Below are positions 36,716 through 45,657 of a stretch of DNA of 64,000 bases, one piece after another. This DNA is from Aurantibacter crassamenti. GTDB lineage: Bacteria > Bacteroidota > Bacteroidia > Flavobacteriales > Flavobacteriaceae. Made by a program: the position numbers and the translations under genes. Every line of letters begins with the position of its first letter. Position 1 is the first letter of the stretch. The stretch is from contig NZ_JAFBGM010000001.1 in the NCBI RefSeq assembly GCF_016811105.1, forward strand, positions 2,608,126 to 2,672,125. Direction: 5' to 3'. The notes under the pieces were generated by a model. The model was given only the letters and a program-made list of their open reading frames with translations, was not told the origin of the DNA and ran no database searches.

Positions 36716-37042
36716 TTAGTTCTGCATATCTTGTAATTGTTCCATGTATTGCTCCATCATATCATCATACATACCTGTAGATTTCATATAGAAATATGCA
36801 GCAACAATGATTATACTTAGAATTATACCAATCCATGCTACTGTTTTAGCTGTTTTTAATTGTCCATAGTTTGAATAATCACTAGGATTTTGCTGATATA
36901 ATTTTTCGTCTTTATTAGCGAGATAAAGAGCAATTCCTCCAAAGATTAATCCTCCAAAACCTGAAGTACAACAGCAACCTACAAATGATAAGATGGCAAG
37001 TACTAAGGCAATAGTTACGTTTGGTAATTTTTGTTGTTCCAT
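36716..37042 (-). CDS. CCC-motif membrane protein (paralog)
   Basis: A 108-residue protein with the same layout as its neighbour: helix 1 with the cysteine triplet (ILSFVGCCCTSGFGGLIFGG), a loop with EKLYQQNPSDYSNYGQLKTA, and helix 2 (VAWIGIILSIIIVAAYFYM), followed by a Met/Gln-rich tail (DDMMEQYMEQLQDMQN). The two genes look like a tandem duplication. It lies 14 bases after the DUF2752 gene and probably shares its transcript. Confidence 0.82.
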   Translation of the reverse strand: MEQQKLPNVTIALVLAILSFVGCCCTSGFGGLIFGGIALYLANKDEKLYQQNPSDYSNYGQLKTAKTVAWIGIILSIIIVAAYFYMKSTGMYDDMMEQYMEQLQDMQN

Positions 37043-37056
37043 AATTTAAAAATTGG

Positions 37057-37362
37057 TTATATAAATTTTAAGGTATAGTTAATTAGTATTAATGAGACGG
37101 TAGATATGATAAGTCCTATAATGATTTGATTCTCATATTTTACAGTGAAAAATTTATTTACGGCAATGAAGCCGAACAATATAATCATAGCGTAAATAGG
37201 AGGATACATTTCAAATGCTGCTGCAAATTCCCCTTTTACAAGATGCATCGCAGAACGTTGTAGTCCACATCCTGGGCATTCAAAACCAAATATTTTTTTG
37301 TTTATGCATGGCAGCATATAGTCTTCTAATGACATTAAAAACTGCACAATGGGTATTTTCAT
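37057..37362 (-). CDS. DUF2752 membrane protein
   Basis: A 101-residue protein with the DUF2752 signature CPGCGLQRSAMHLVKGEFAAA, followed by two hydrophobic helices (about 48-66 and 76-100). The Cys-Pro-Gly-Cys-Gly motif resembles a redox or metal site. Such proteins often sit with small cysteine-containing membrane proteins, as here. The function is not known. Confidence 0.85.
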   Translation of the reverse strand: MKIPIVQFLMSLEDYMLPCINKKIFGFECPGCGLQRSAMHLVKGEFAAAFEMYPPIYAMIILFGFIAVNKFFTVKYENQIIIGLIISTVSLILINYTLKFI

Positions 37363-37394
37363 CTAAACATAAATTACAAGCTGAAAATTAGCAT

Positions 37395-37402
37395 TATTTT
37401 TG
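37395..37402 (+). promoter_or_regulatory. Probable -7 box of the Smr-domain gene
   Basis: TATTTTTG matches TAnnTTTG, 17 bases upstream of the ATG at 37420. A -33 box is not obvious. Confidence 0.4.
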
Positions 37403-37419
37403 TAAACTAAACTAAAATC

Positions 37420-37968
37420 ATGAGTGTTTTTCAATTAGGAGATAAGGTTGAGGTGCTAGATGATACCATATGCGGCGTTGTTATTAGTATAGATGAGAAT
37501 GAAATCACAATTGAATCAGATGAGGGTTTTGAACTCAGTTTTTCTGCAAAAGAGTTAGTAAAAGTTGCTACAGGTGATACCATGAGGATAAGCAGTAGTG
37601 ATATATCTAAGGCGAAGGCAGAAAAAGAACAAGCAAAGAAAAGAAAATTTCAAACTATAAATAAAAAGGAAAGAAACGCCCCAAAAATGGAGGTTGATTT
37701 ACATATCAATCAATTGGTGAAATCTTCAAAAAGTATGACCAACTATGAAATGCTAAACATACAATTAGATACCGCCAAACGTCAATTAGAATTTGCAATT
37801 CGCAATCGTATTCAAAAGGTGGTTTTTATTCATGGGGTAGGTGAGGGCGTGCTCAAAGAAGAATTAAATACGCTGTTTCGACGTTATGAGAATTTGAAAT
37901 ATTATGATGCGGAATATAAAAAGTATGGTACAGGGGCTACTGAAGTGTACCTTTTTCAAAATGTTTAA
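37420..37968 (+). CDS. Smr/MutS-family domain protein
   Basis: A 182-residue protein. Residues 1-55 form a small beta domain (FQLGDKVEVLDDTICGVVIS), followed by a basic linker (KAKAEKEQAKKRKFQTINKK) and a C-terminal Smr domain (about 95-182) with VDLHINQLV and the HGVGEGVLKEEL loop that corresponds to the HGxGxG nuclease motif. Free-standing Smr proteins cleave nucleic acid, in some bacteria at stalled ribosomes. The target of this one cannot be read. Confidence 0.87.
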   Translation: MSVFQLGDKVEVLDDTICGVVISIDENEITIESDEGFELSFSAKELVKVATGDTMRISSSDISKAKAEKEQAKKRKFQTINKKERNAPKMEVDLHINQLVKSSKSMTNYEMLNIQLDTAKRQLEFAIRNRIQKVVFIHGVGEGVLKEELNTLFRRYENLKYYDAEYKKYGTGATEVYLFQNV

Positions 37969-37972
37969 AAGA

Positions 37973-38482
37973 CTACTCTGATTTTACAGTAGTTATAGTG
38001 CCAAAATCATTAATTGTAAGGTTTGTGATTCTCGAATTATTATCAGATTCAAAAGTAATATCAGACAATGTGAAAGTATGCATAAATGATAAGGTGTCAT
38101 TCTCTACAGCTTCAGTTTTTATGTTAAGCACCCCATTAGAGGCTTGTATTTCACTCAATACTGTTGGTAATGTTGGTGGAATATCTGAACAGAAATAAGT
38201 GCTTGATACATCTTCTGAAAAAACACGGTAGGTAAGATTAGATCCAGAACCTATTGTACTCACGATGTCTGTTGTAGAGGCCTCATTAAGCAAAAGTCCA
38301 CTTTGTAGCTCTAGAATTAGCGCTTCATCATCATTTATTTTAAAAAATACAGTAGTGTCTATATCAGCAGTATCACAATTCTGCATATCAACGCTATCAA
38401 AGTCAATTGTATCAATCGTTAAATCTCCGTCGTCACAAGAATAGAAAAGTATAATCAGAACAAGAAAAAGGCTTTTTTTCAT
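37973..38482 (-). CDS. Hypothetical lipoprotein
   Basis: A 169-residue lipoprotein (MKKSLFLVLIILFYSC, Cys16, then acidic DDGDLTIDTIDFDSVD). The rest is beta-rich with two further cysteines. I do not recognise the family. It is convergent with the Smr gene, 4 bases apart, and stands alone on its strand. Confidence 0.7.
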   Translation of the reverse strand: MKKSLFLVLIILFYSCDDGDLTIDTIDFDSVDMQNCDTADIDTTVFFKINDDEALILELQSGLLLNEASTTDIVSTIGSGSNLTYRVFSEDVSSTYFCSDIPPTLPTVLSEIQASNGVLNIKTEAVENDTLSFMHTFTLSDITFESDNNSRITNLTINDFGTITTVKSE

Positions 38483-38550
38483 GCTTCAAATTTAATGAAC
38501 TTCTCGCTTTGTTTTAACTCGTATTGGCTAGAAATTAACGTTAATTGGAT

Positions 38551-38558
38551 TATTTTTG
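38551..38558 (+). promoter_or_regulatory. Probable -7 box of the cysteine desulfurase gene
   Basis: TATTTTTG matches TAnnTTTG and lies 26 bases before the ATG. A TTG at 38524-38526 is 24 bases upstream, slightly too far for an ideal -33 box. Confidence 0.42.
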
Positions 38559-38584
38559 CAAGATTGAATTTGTAGAGAAATCAA

Positions 38585-39733
38585 ATGGATACAGTTTATT
38601 TAGACAACGCCGCAACTACCTGTGTTAGGCCAGCCGTAATTGACAAGATGCAGAAAGCATTAGCTGAATGTTATGGCAACCCGTCATCAACACATAGTTT
38701 TGGTAGAACCGCAAAAACTGCGATTGAGACGGCTAGAAAAACAATCGCAAAGTATCTGAATGCGCATCCATCTGAAATAATCTTCACGTCAGGCGGTACT
38801 GAAGCTGATAATATGATACTGCGTTGTGCTGTCCGTGATTTAGATGTTAAAACAATTATTACCACAAAAATTGAACACCATGCTGTACTTCATACAGTAG
38901 AAGATTTAGAGAAAGAAGGTAAAATAACTGTTAATTATGTTGATTTAGATGCTAACGGAAATCCTGATTTAAAACATTTAACAACATTGTTGCAGCAAGA
39001 TGATTCTAAGAAATTAGTCAGCTTAATGCATGTTAATAATGAAATAGGTAACAAAATAGATATTGATGCTGTTTGTGCTTTGTGTAAAGAAAACAATGCG
39101 TTAATTCATTCTGATACAGTACAGTCTATAGGTCATTATGCATGGGATGTTCAAAAAACACCAATTGATTTCATGGCTGCAGCAGCACATAAATTTCATG
39201 GTCCAAAAGGGGTAGGCTTTGCATATTTACGTAGAAATAGTGGATTGAAACCGATGATTTCTGGTGGCTCTCAAGAGAGAGGTTTTAGAGCAGGAACAGA
39301 GTCGTATCATAATATTATTGGTTTAGAAGAGGCATTTGTACAATCATATGACAAATTGGATTCAGAAAGCGCGCAAGTTTTAGCTTTAAAAAAGTATTTT
39401 ATTAAAAGGATAAAAGAAGAAATACCTGGCGTAAAATTTAATGGACTTTCTGAGGATAGTGAAAAAAGCACCTATACTTTGGTCAATGTTAATTTACCAG
39501 TGACACCTGAAAAAGCATTAATGTTATTGTTTAATCTTGATGTAAAAGGAATTGCTTGTTCAAAAGGTAGTGCTTGCCAATCAGGTAGTAATTTGGGTTC
39601 TCACGTTTTAAATGAAATACTAGCTGAAGAAGATTTGCAAAAACCATCTTTACGATTTTCATTTTCTATTTATAATACAAAAACTGAAATCGATTATACA
39701 ATTGGCGTATTGAAAGAATTTGTAATGAAATAA
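38585..39733 (+). CDS. Cysteine desulfurase (NifS/IscS-like)
   Basis: A 382-residue class V aminotransferase-fold PLP enzyme that takes sulfur from cysteine. It shows the N-terminal VYLDNAATTCVRP, PSSTHSFGRTAK, FTSGGTEADNMI, the PLP lysine in AAAHKFHGPKGVGFAYL and the active-site cysteine in CSKGSACQSGSN. It may supply sulfur for tRNA thiolation, iron-sulfur clusters or, via the rhodanese domain further along, molybdopterin. It is a single gene, so which pathway it serves is open. Confidence 0.93.
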   Translation: MDTVYLDNAATTCVRPAVIDKMQKALAECYGNPSSTHSFGRTAKTAIETARKTIAKYLNAHPSEIIFTSGGTEADNMILRCAVRDLDVKTIITTKIEHHAVLHTVEDLEKEGKITVNYVDLDANGNPDLKHLTTLLQQDDSKKLVSLMHVNNEIGNKIDIDAVCALCKENNALIHSDTVQSIGHYAWDVQKTPIDFMAAAAHKFHGPKGVGFAYLRRNSGLKPMISGGSQERGFRAGTESYHNIIGLEEAFVQSYDKLDSESAQVLALKKYFIKRIKEEIPGVKFNGLSEDSEKSTYTLVNVNLPVTPEKALMLLFNLDVKGIACSKGSACQSGSNLGSHVLNEILAEEDLQKPSLRFSFSIYNTKTEIDYTIGVLKEFVMK

Positions 39734-39752
39734 ACTTTTAAAGGATTGTACG

Positions 39753-40442
39753 TTAATTGCTAGCGTCTTCTCTTTTCTTTCTGTCCTTTTTTCTTTCCCG
39801 ATCATATGGGAATTTTCTAGCGGCTTGTTTCATCATTTGATCTATAAGATCTAAAGTGTTTTTGCCAGTCTTTTTGTTAATTTTCTTTTCGTATTTCCAG
39901 AGGAGTTTACCAGTGATTCCATCACTTATTTTAATTCCGATTCTACCGTAATCTGAAGCTCCAGAAAAATAATCAAGTATGCTAAAATCCGTAGGTATTC
40001 CTTCAGACAAAAGAATTGTCAAGTCTATATTGCCGCTAATCAATCCGTCTACACCTAATATCTCAGCAAGCTGTTTTGTTGTATAAATATCAATGTTCTC
40101 GTATGTTATATCATTCTGTGCTAGAATAGCTTTGGTGTCTTTAGCATTTTGAAAGTCAACTAAAAATTTTTTCTTTTTTCGTCGTTGAGAGAAATAAGTT
40201 TCTAGTGCATTTTGTACAGCATAGCCCTCTCTTTCTTCTAATTCTGCAAGCTCTAATTTTGAAAGTTTTTCGTCGAGATTAAGTTTTGTGAGAAACGGTA
40301 AAATAGCCAAGGTTTGATGCTCGAAAGACAACTCGTCAAACTTTGCGTTCTCATAAATATTCTTTTGAGCGCTTAAGACAAAAGAAGCCATTAAAAATAA
40401 TGGCAAAATTATACTCCTCATAAAACTTATTTTTTTGTCCAT
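39753..40442 (-). CDS. Exported hypothetical protein linked to TonB receptor
   Basis: A 229-residue protein with a signal peptide; the second Met (residue 8) starts a standard one (MRSIILPLFLMASFVLSAQ), so either start is possible. The mature part has a charged helical segment (LEERE, QRRKKKKFLVDF), an alpha/beta region with LAEILGVDGLISGNIDLTI and LLWKYEKKINKK, and a very basic C-terminus. The latter resembles lipoproteins of the CsgG/DUF799 kind in general style, but I cannot assign a family. It follows the TonB receptor by 2 bases. Confidence 0.68.
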   Translation of the reverse strand: MDKKISFMRSIILPLFLMASFVLSAQKNIYENAKFDELSFEHQTLAILPFLTKLNLDEKLSKLELAELEEREGYAVQNALETYFSQRRKKKKFLVDFQNAKDTKAILAQNDITYENIDIYTTKQLAEILGVDGLISGNIDLTILLSEGIPTDFSILDYFSGASDYGRIGIKISDGITGKLLWKYEKKINKKTGKNTLDLIDQMMKQAARKFPYDRERKKDRKKREDASN

Positions 40443-40444
40443 TA

Positions 40445-42913
40445 TTAAAAACGCATTTTCAATCTTAGGTTCAGTACTCTACTTGTCATATAATTGGGAA
40501 TCGCATATTCATTTTTGCTATCAACATCACGCACCCAAGTATTGGTAATTGAATTTTGATTGTTAAACATATTAAACAATTCAAAACCTACACTAAGATT
40601 TTTGAATTTGTTTAGCCAATGTTTTCTTGGGTAATTTTTATCTGCGTCTACAAAAATATATGAAATTCCTAAATCTGCCCGTTTGTAATCGTTTAATCTG
40701 TTCTGAAAAATATAAGGATCGGCATAACTGGGTGATCCACCTGGCACTCCTGTATTATAGACCAAATTAAGGTACATCTTTAAATTGGGAATAGTCGGAA
40801 TATAATCTTGAAACAAAAGTCCAACTTTAAGACGTTGGTCTGTAGGTCTGGCAATAAAACCTTGCGAATTTATATTTTCTTCTGTTTGCAAATAACCAAT
40901 GCTAATCCAAGATTCTGTACCGGGCACAAATGCACCATTCATTCGTATTTCAGCACCATATACGTATGCTACAGCATCATTATTGGCACTGTAGCGAATA
41001 CGAACATCTTCTAAAGTGTATGCGTTAACATTTGTAAGATCTTTATAATATAATTCGCTGGTTAGACTAAATGGTCTTTCCCATAATAAAAAACTGTATT
41101 CTGTACCTAAAACGGCATGAATAGATTTTTGTGCTTTTACACTTGAATTAATAATACCATTTCGATCACGCAATTCTCTGTAAAACGGAGGTTGATGGTA
41201 AACTCCGCCAGACAAACGAAAAAGAATATCTTTTTCCCAATTGGGTTTTATAGCAAATTGTGCTCTTGGGCTAAAAACACTTTGTGTTACTTTTGGTACG
41301 TTTGTGCCACTGACCGTCCATAAATGTCCACGAATTCCTAAATTGTAATATACATCAGTTTCTCCCCATTGGGTTCTGTTGCTAATCTGGGCAAAAGATG
41401 TAAACCTATTTGTCTTGATAAAATTAGTAGCGTTAAGGCTGGTGTAGGCAATTAGGTCACCAGTATAAGGTTCGTAAGGCTCATTGTTTTCAAACTCTTT
41501 GAATGGAGGTCTAATGCTAAAACCAATAGAATCTATAAATTCTGATTCCCGTAATTGATCTCGAATATCTTCATGCGTAAATTTTACACCCCATTCTAAT
41601 TTGGCCTCATTTTTACTATAAATTCCTTTATGTTGTAAATTGAAAATGAGGGCATCTAAATCATTTCTAGTTCTACTCAATTGCGATCCAACGCCCCGTG
41701 ATGCATTAGAATCCCCTAAAAAATCAGTTTCTGAATCTGTGGTGATACCACCCAATTCATAAGCGGCAATAATATCTGAATACTCTTCTTCTGTAGTGTG
41801 ATAAATTGATGATATTAACTTAAGTTGTAGGTTGTCGTTTAATTGGTAATTGCCTTTTAAAGCCCCAAAGGCTGTACTGTATTTATTATTTTCATTGCCT
41901 TCATAATAAACATTAAGTGTTCTTGGTTGATTTAAAGTGCCAAAATTTGTTTCTCTTTTTAGCGGTTCATTTTGATAATCATTTACAGAAACGTTGCCAA
42001 GGAAACTCAGATCAAATTTATTTGAAAAACGATAGGTAGAATAACTTTGTAAGTCAATAAAAACTGGATTGAAATTAGAATTAGTTTGTTGACTATTAAC
42101 TAAGAGACTATTATTTCTATACCGCATGCCGGTAATACTACCAAACTTTTTGTTCTTAGAAAGTGTTTCAACTGAGGCACTTGCTCCTAAAAAACTTAAA
42201 TCTAGTTGTACTTCAAAATCAGTTGGATTTTTATAAGTTATATCAAGTACTGAAGAAAGTTTGTCGCCATATTTAGCCTGAAAACCTCCAGAAGAAAATT
42301 TCAAACTCTGTGTGAGGTCGCTATTCACAAAACTCAACCCCTCTTGTTGAGCAGCCCGAATTAAAAACGGGCGATACACCTCAATCTCATTGATGTACAC
42401 TAAATTCTCATCATAATTACCACCTCTAACTGAATATTGTGTACTGAGTTCATTATTAGAGGATACTCCCGGTAGTAATTTTAAGATATTCTCAACTCCT
42501 GCGTTTGCACCAGGAATTTTTCGCACCAAACTTGGTGGAATGGTCGTAACGCCTTCCACGCTTTTTTCACCAGTTGGAGTAACTGTAACACCATCAACCT
42601 GAATGGCATCAATCTTCATTATCGGATTAAATTCAAAAATTTCATTGGTATTTAGAATAAGATTCTCAACAACAACATTTTTTAATCCTAAGAAAGAAAA
42701 GGTAATTGATGTCTCATTTTCAGCGATAATGTGAAGCAAATAAAAACCGTTTTCATCAGTAAATGTGCCACTATTTTGAGATTGAATATTTACTTTAGAA
42801 ACAGGTTGGTTTGCCTCATCAAGTACAACACCAGTAATAATTGCTGACTGCCCTAAAAGATTTATTGAGGGTAGAATAATTAGTATCAGTAAAAAGGTTT
42901 TCAGATACTTCAA
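40445..42913 (-). CDS. TonB-dependent receptor
   Basis: An 822-residue outer-membrane receptor with a signal peptide (to about residue 22), a carboxypeptidase-regulatory-like domain (about 24-110, ITGVVLDEANQPVSKVNIQS), a plug (about 118-225, KIPGANAGVENILKLLPGVS, YSVRGGNYDENLVYINEIEV) and a beta-barrel ending VLNLRLKMRF. It lies between an M23 peptidase gene (5-base gap) and an exported hypothetical gene (2-base gap), so it belongs to a three-gene operon. No substrate can be assigned; no SusD partner is present. Confidence 0.9.
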   Translation of the reverse strand: MKYLKTFLLILIILPSINLLGQSAIITGVVLDEANQPVSKVNIQSQNSGTFTDENGFYLLHIIAENETSITFSFLGLKNVVVENLILNTNEIFEFNPIMKIDAIQVDGVTVTPTGEKSVEGVTTIPPSLVRKIPGANAGVENILKLLPGVSSNNELSTQYSVRGGNYDENLVYINEIEVYRPFLIRAAQQEGLSFVNSDLTQSLKFSSGGFQAKYGDKLSSVLDITYKNPTDFEVQLDLSFLGASASVETLSKNKKFGSITGMRYRNNSLLVNSQQTNSNFNPVFIDLQSYSTYRFSNKFDLSFLGNVSVNDYQNEPLKRETNFGTLNQPRTLNVYYEGNENNKYSTAFGALKGNYQLNDNLQLKLISSIYHTTEEEYSDIIAAYELGGITTDSETDFLGDSNASRGVGSQLSRTRNDLDALIFNLQHKGIYSKNEAKLEWGVKFTHEDIRDQLRESEFIDSIGFSIRPPFKEFENNEPYEPYTGDLIAYTSLNATNFIKTNRFTSFAQISNRTQWGETDVYYNLGIRGHLWTVSGTNVPKVTQSVFSPRAQFAIKPNWEKDILFRLSGGVYHQPPFYRELRDRNGIINSSVKAQKSIHAVLGTEYSFLLWERPFSLTSELYYKDLTNVNAYTLEDVRIRYSANNDAVAYVYGAEIRMNGAFVPGTESWISIGYLQTEENINSQGFIARPTDQRLKVGLLFQDYIPTIPNLKMYLNLVYNTGVPGGSPSYADPYIFQNRLNDYKRADLGISYIFVDADKNYPRKHWLNKFKNLSVGFELFNMFNNQNSITNTWVRDVDSKNEYAIPNYMTSRVLNLRLKMRF

Positions 42914-42918
42914 ACCAT

Positions 42919-44610
42919 TTATTTTCTGTGGAACGTGCTAGTGAAGATAGTTTTATTTCCAACATTATCAGTTACTTCAACTTCTAATTTACATTCCTTT
43001 TTGTCTAGAATTTTATCATCAAAATTATAAGTCAAAGAATTCTTTTTAGGTTCGTATTCCATCAAAATCCATTCCCCATTTAAGGTTGCTGAATACGTAT
43101 TAATACCGCTAAGGTCATCCGAAATATGAAGCCTTAAATAACTATAATTATTCAACCACTGTTTTTCTTTGAAATTTGAAGCCTTTACTTTTGGAGCAAC
43201 AGAATCTTTGGCTAAAGTATAGGTGCCTAAATTTCTAGTGCGTGTAGTAAAAGTTTTACCTCTTTTAAAAGTAGAAGCATAGCTCGGTTTGTTCTTTTTA
43301 CCCAAGCGCGCAACAAATAATTGTTTTCGTTCTTGCGTAGAATATTTTGAGACATCAAAAGTGATTGTAAAATTTCTATGGGCAGCTACTCGACTATTAT
43401 GAATGGTAACTGTATCATTACCTTTTTTGAGGTCGATATAAAAATTATCATAAAAAGTATTTGAAGGAAAATATACTTTGGCAGCACCTAAATCATAGTT
43501 ATTTGGTTTTTTTGCAATGATGTAATTATCGGTTTTTTCTTCTTGATCATTACTTTTAAGTGTCTCTTTTTTTCCTTGAATCGGAATTATCACTTTTACC
43601 TTATTACCATGAAAGTCTTTAATTAATAATTCAACGTTGTAATCAAGTCCTTCTTTAATTTCAATCTTTCCATCGCTGTACAATTGATTGTAAATACTTA
43701 GCTTGTTACTTAATGTTTTGAATAATTTTTGAATTTTTTGTCGATACCTTCCATAATAATCATAATCAATAAAGGTGTTTATATATCTAGATTCTGTAAA
43801 TGAAAAGGTTTCAAAATCAAATTCAGAATAGACTCTGCCATTAACTGTTTGCATTACGGAGTACAATCCGTTTTTATTGGCTGCTAAATCTTGGCGGTCA
43901 AAGGCAACGATTCCGAGGCCAATTGTACCAATAGCAGATACCTTATCTGCTAAGAAAGTACCATCTTTTTGTCTTTTAAAATTTATTGCAGCTCTATTAT
44001 TGCTTTGATTTATTTGAGCATTTTCTGAAAGCGCATATCCAAAAATTTTGACCAAACTTGGGTTTGTGGCATCTAGTACGTCAAAACCATAAAGCAGCGG
44101 ATTTGTTGGTTTTTCACTAACACTACTTCTAATTTCAAAATGTAAATGGGGTCCTGATGAACTACCGGAATTACCACCGTAAGCAATTATCTGACCTTTT
44201 TCAACTTTCACTTCACCAAAATCAGGAAATACTTCAACCTCATATGACTTTTTTTGATATTGTACTTTTTTAATGTAGGCTTCTATTTCAGGAGAGAATT
44301 TCTGTAAATGACCATAGACTGAAGTGTAGCCATTTGGGTGAGCTATGTAAATAACTTTTCCATAACCCCAATGGGCTATTTTAATGCGAGTAACTGTGCC
44401 TTCACCAATAGCATAAATAGGTAATCCTTGTCTTTGTTGGGTTTTAATATCAATGCCAGAATGAAAATGATTAGACCTAAGTTCACCAAAAGAACCTGCT
44501 AATATTAGCGGAATATCCATAGGGGATCTAAAAGTATCCGTCGGATATTTATCTTGTGCCATTACAACTGCACACAATAGAAATAGTAAACCAAATGCGG
44601 TTTTTTTCAT
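42919..44610 (-). CDS. M23 family metallopeptidase
   Basis: A 563-residue exported protein from the ATG at 44610 (MKKTAFGLLFLLCAVVMAQ is the signal peptide; an upstream extension to 44673 is not favoured). The LytM/M23 domain is N-terminal (about 35-185) with zinc ligands in SNHFHSGIDI and GPHLHFEIR, both motifs intact, so it is likely an active peptidoglycan endopeptidase or an activator. The C-terminal ~370 residues are beta-sandwich domains. It leads an operon with the TonB receptor. A role in envelope remodelling is plausible. Confidence 0.9.
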   Translation of the reverse strand: MKKTAFGLLFLLCAVVMAQDKYPTDTFRSPMDIPLILAGSFGELRSNHFHSGIDIKTQQRQGLPIYAIGEGTVTRIKIAHWGYGKVIYIAHPNGYTSVYGHLQKFSPEIEAYIKKVQYQKKSYEVEVFPDFGEVKVEKGQIIAYGGNSGSSSGPHLHFEIRSSVSEKPTNPLLYGFDVLDATNPSLVKIFGYALSENAQINQSNNRAAINFKRQKDGTFLADKVSAIGTIGLGIVAFDRQDLAANKNGLYSVMQTVNGRVYSEFDFETFSFTESRYINTFIDYDYYGRYRQKIQKLFKTLSNKLSIYNQLYSDGKIEIKEGLDYNVELLIKDFHGNKVKVIIPIQGKKETLKSNDQEEKTDNYIIAKKPNNYDLGAAKVYFPSNTFYDNFYIDLKKGNDTVTIHNSRVAAHRNFTITFDVSKYSTQERKQLFVARLGKKNKPSYASTFKRGKTFTTRTRNLGTYTLAKDSVAPKVKASNFKEKQWLNNYSYLRLHISDDLSGINTYSATLNGEWILMEYEPKKNSLTYNFDDKILDKKECKLEVEVTDNVGNKTIFTSTFHRK

Positions 44611-44758
44611 AATTAAAATCAAGGTAAGGCGAAGGTAATTAAACACTTTGATAACAAAAAAAGTGATTCTCAATAAATATCAGCCCATCATTTTAACGGA
44701 ATAAATATCAACCTGTTGTATTGTTAAAGTATTACTTTAAGAATATTTACAAAAAGCA

Positions 44759-44789
44759 TTGCTAAATTGTAAGATGTATGTTAACTTTG
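44759..44789 (+). promoter_or_regulatory. Promoter of the coiled-coil/zapA operon
   Basis: TTG (44759-44761), a 20-base spacer and TAACTTTG (44782-44789) match the Bacteroidota -33 TTTG / -7 TAnnTTTG promoter well. The predicted start is about 20 bases before the ATG at 44815. Confidence 0.65.
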
Positions 44790-44814
44790 TGTATAACGCA
44801 TTGAGTTTAGTTAG

Positions 44815-45105
44815 ATGAGCGAATTGGTCAAAATTGTTGACTCACTAGAGAACAAAATAAGCAAATTGTTGCATAAGCTAGAGCTTTTAAATCAAGCTAA
44901 TAGCAAATTGGAGCATGAGTTGAACTCTATTAAGAACAATCACCAAAATGTAAAAAATTCTGTTTCTGAATGGGAAGAGAAGTACAAGTCACTAGTTCTA
45001 GCAAATTCGATGCTTGGCAGTAATACAAATAAAACAGAAGCTAAGCTTAAAATAAATACTTTGATTCGAGAATTGGATCATTGTATTGCCCAACTGGCTG
45101 AATAA
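44815..45105 (+). CDS. Small coiled-coil protein preceding zapA
   Basis: A 96-residue soluble protein that is almost wholly helical coiled coil (VDSLENKISKLLHKLELLNQ and SKLEHELNSIKNN), ending in a second helix (INTLIRELDHCIAQLAE). It sits 17 bases before zapA on the same strand and under a clear promoter. By shape and place it could be a ZapB-like partner of ZapA, but it has no recognisable homology to ZapB. I treat it as a conserved hypothetical protein. Confidence 0.8.
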   Translation: MSELVKIVDSLENKISKLLHKLELLNQANSKLEHELNSIKNNHQNVKNSVSEWEEKYKSLVLANSMLGSNTNKTEAKLKINTLIRELDHCIAQLAE

Positions 45106-45122
45106 TTATAGTTGAATAGATA

Positions 45123-45419
45123 ATGGCGGAAAAGCTCAAGATAAAGCTTTCTATTGCAGATAGGGTATACCCACTCACTATTGACCCAAGTCAAGAAGAA
45201 GGGTTGCGTAAAGCCGCTAAAAATATTGAACAGTTGGCAAAAAAATTTGAACAAAGCTATGCGGTTCGAGATAAACAAGATGTGTTAGCTATGTGCGCAC
45301 TTCAGTTTGCATCTAAAATAGAGCAGCGTGGTATTGATACATTAACAGGATCAGAAGAGGCGTTAGATCGTTTGTCTGCTCTTGATGATTTGATAAGTTC
45401 AAAGCTTGGTTTGAAATAA
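45123..45419 (+). CDS. zapA: Cell division protein ZapA
   Basis: A 98-residue protein of normal ZapA length. The N-terminal globular part has KLSIADRVYPLTIDPSQEEG, followed by LRKAAKNIEQLAKKFEQSY and a C-terminal coiled coil. ZapA crosslinks FtsZ filaments at the division site. It lies in the order coiled-coil protein-zapA-6S RNA-rny seen in other Flavobacteriia. Confidence 0.92.
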   Translation: MAEKLKIKLSIADRVYPLTIDPSQEEGLRKAAKNIEQLAKKFEQSYAVRDKQDVLAMCALQFASKIEQRGIDTLTGSEEALDRLSALDDLISSKLGLK

Positions 45420-45441
45420 AACGTTCTTTAAAATAGATTAG
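45410..45441 (+). promoter_or_regulatory. Probable promoter of the 6S RNA
   Basis: TTTG (45410-45413) at the zapA 3' end, a 20-base spacer, and TAGATTAG (45434-45441), one mismatch from TAnnTTTG. The expected start near 45447 coincides with the first base of the closing stem of the 6S RNA. Confidence 0.5.
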
Positions 45442-45446
45442 TTACT

Positions 45447-45618
45447 GCCCACATTGGTAATATCTTTTGACAAACTCAACATTTATTTTTTTAAAAAGGG
45501 TGAGTTTAAGTTGTAAAAGCAAGCCTTACTTGTATAAGGATCCTTGATCAGCTTGGTAGCCCTAAACCTGTTTTCTTGGAGTTTGTTCAAAACTCTCTCC
45601 AATGTGGGCTTTTTTTTT
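45447..45618 (+). ncRNA. ssrS: 6S RNA (6S-Flavo type)
   Basis: A rod-like RNA. The closing stem is 11 perfect base pairs, GCCCACATTGG (45447-45457) with CCAATGTGGGC (45599-45609), followed by nine T residues as terminator. A second stem pairs TTTTGACAAACTC (45465-45477) with GAGTTTGTTCAAAA (45579-45592), with a one-base bulge. The centre is left to form the open bubble that mimics promoter DNA and traps RNA polymerase. Location after zapA matches 6S RNA in E. coli and the 6S-Flavo family. Confidence 0.85.
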
Positions 45619-45657
45619 ATCAAACTCGTAAAACCGAGGTCATTTTAATTATAGAAT

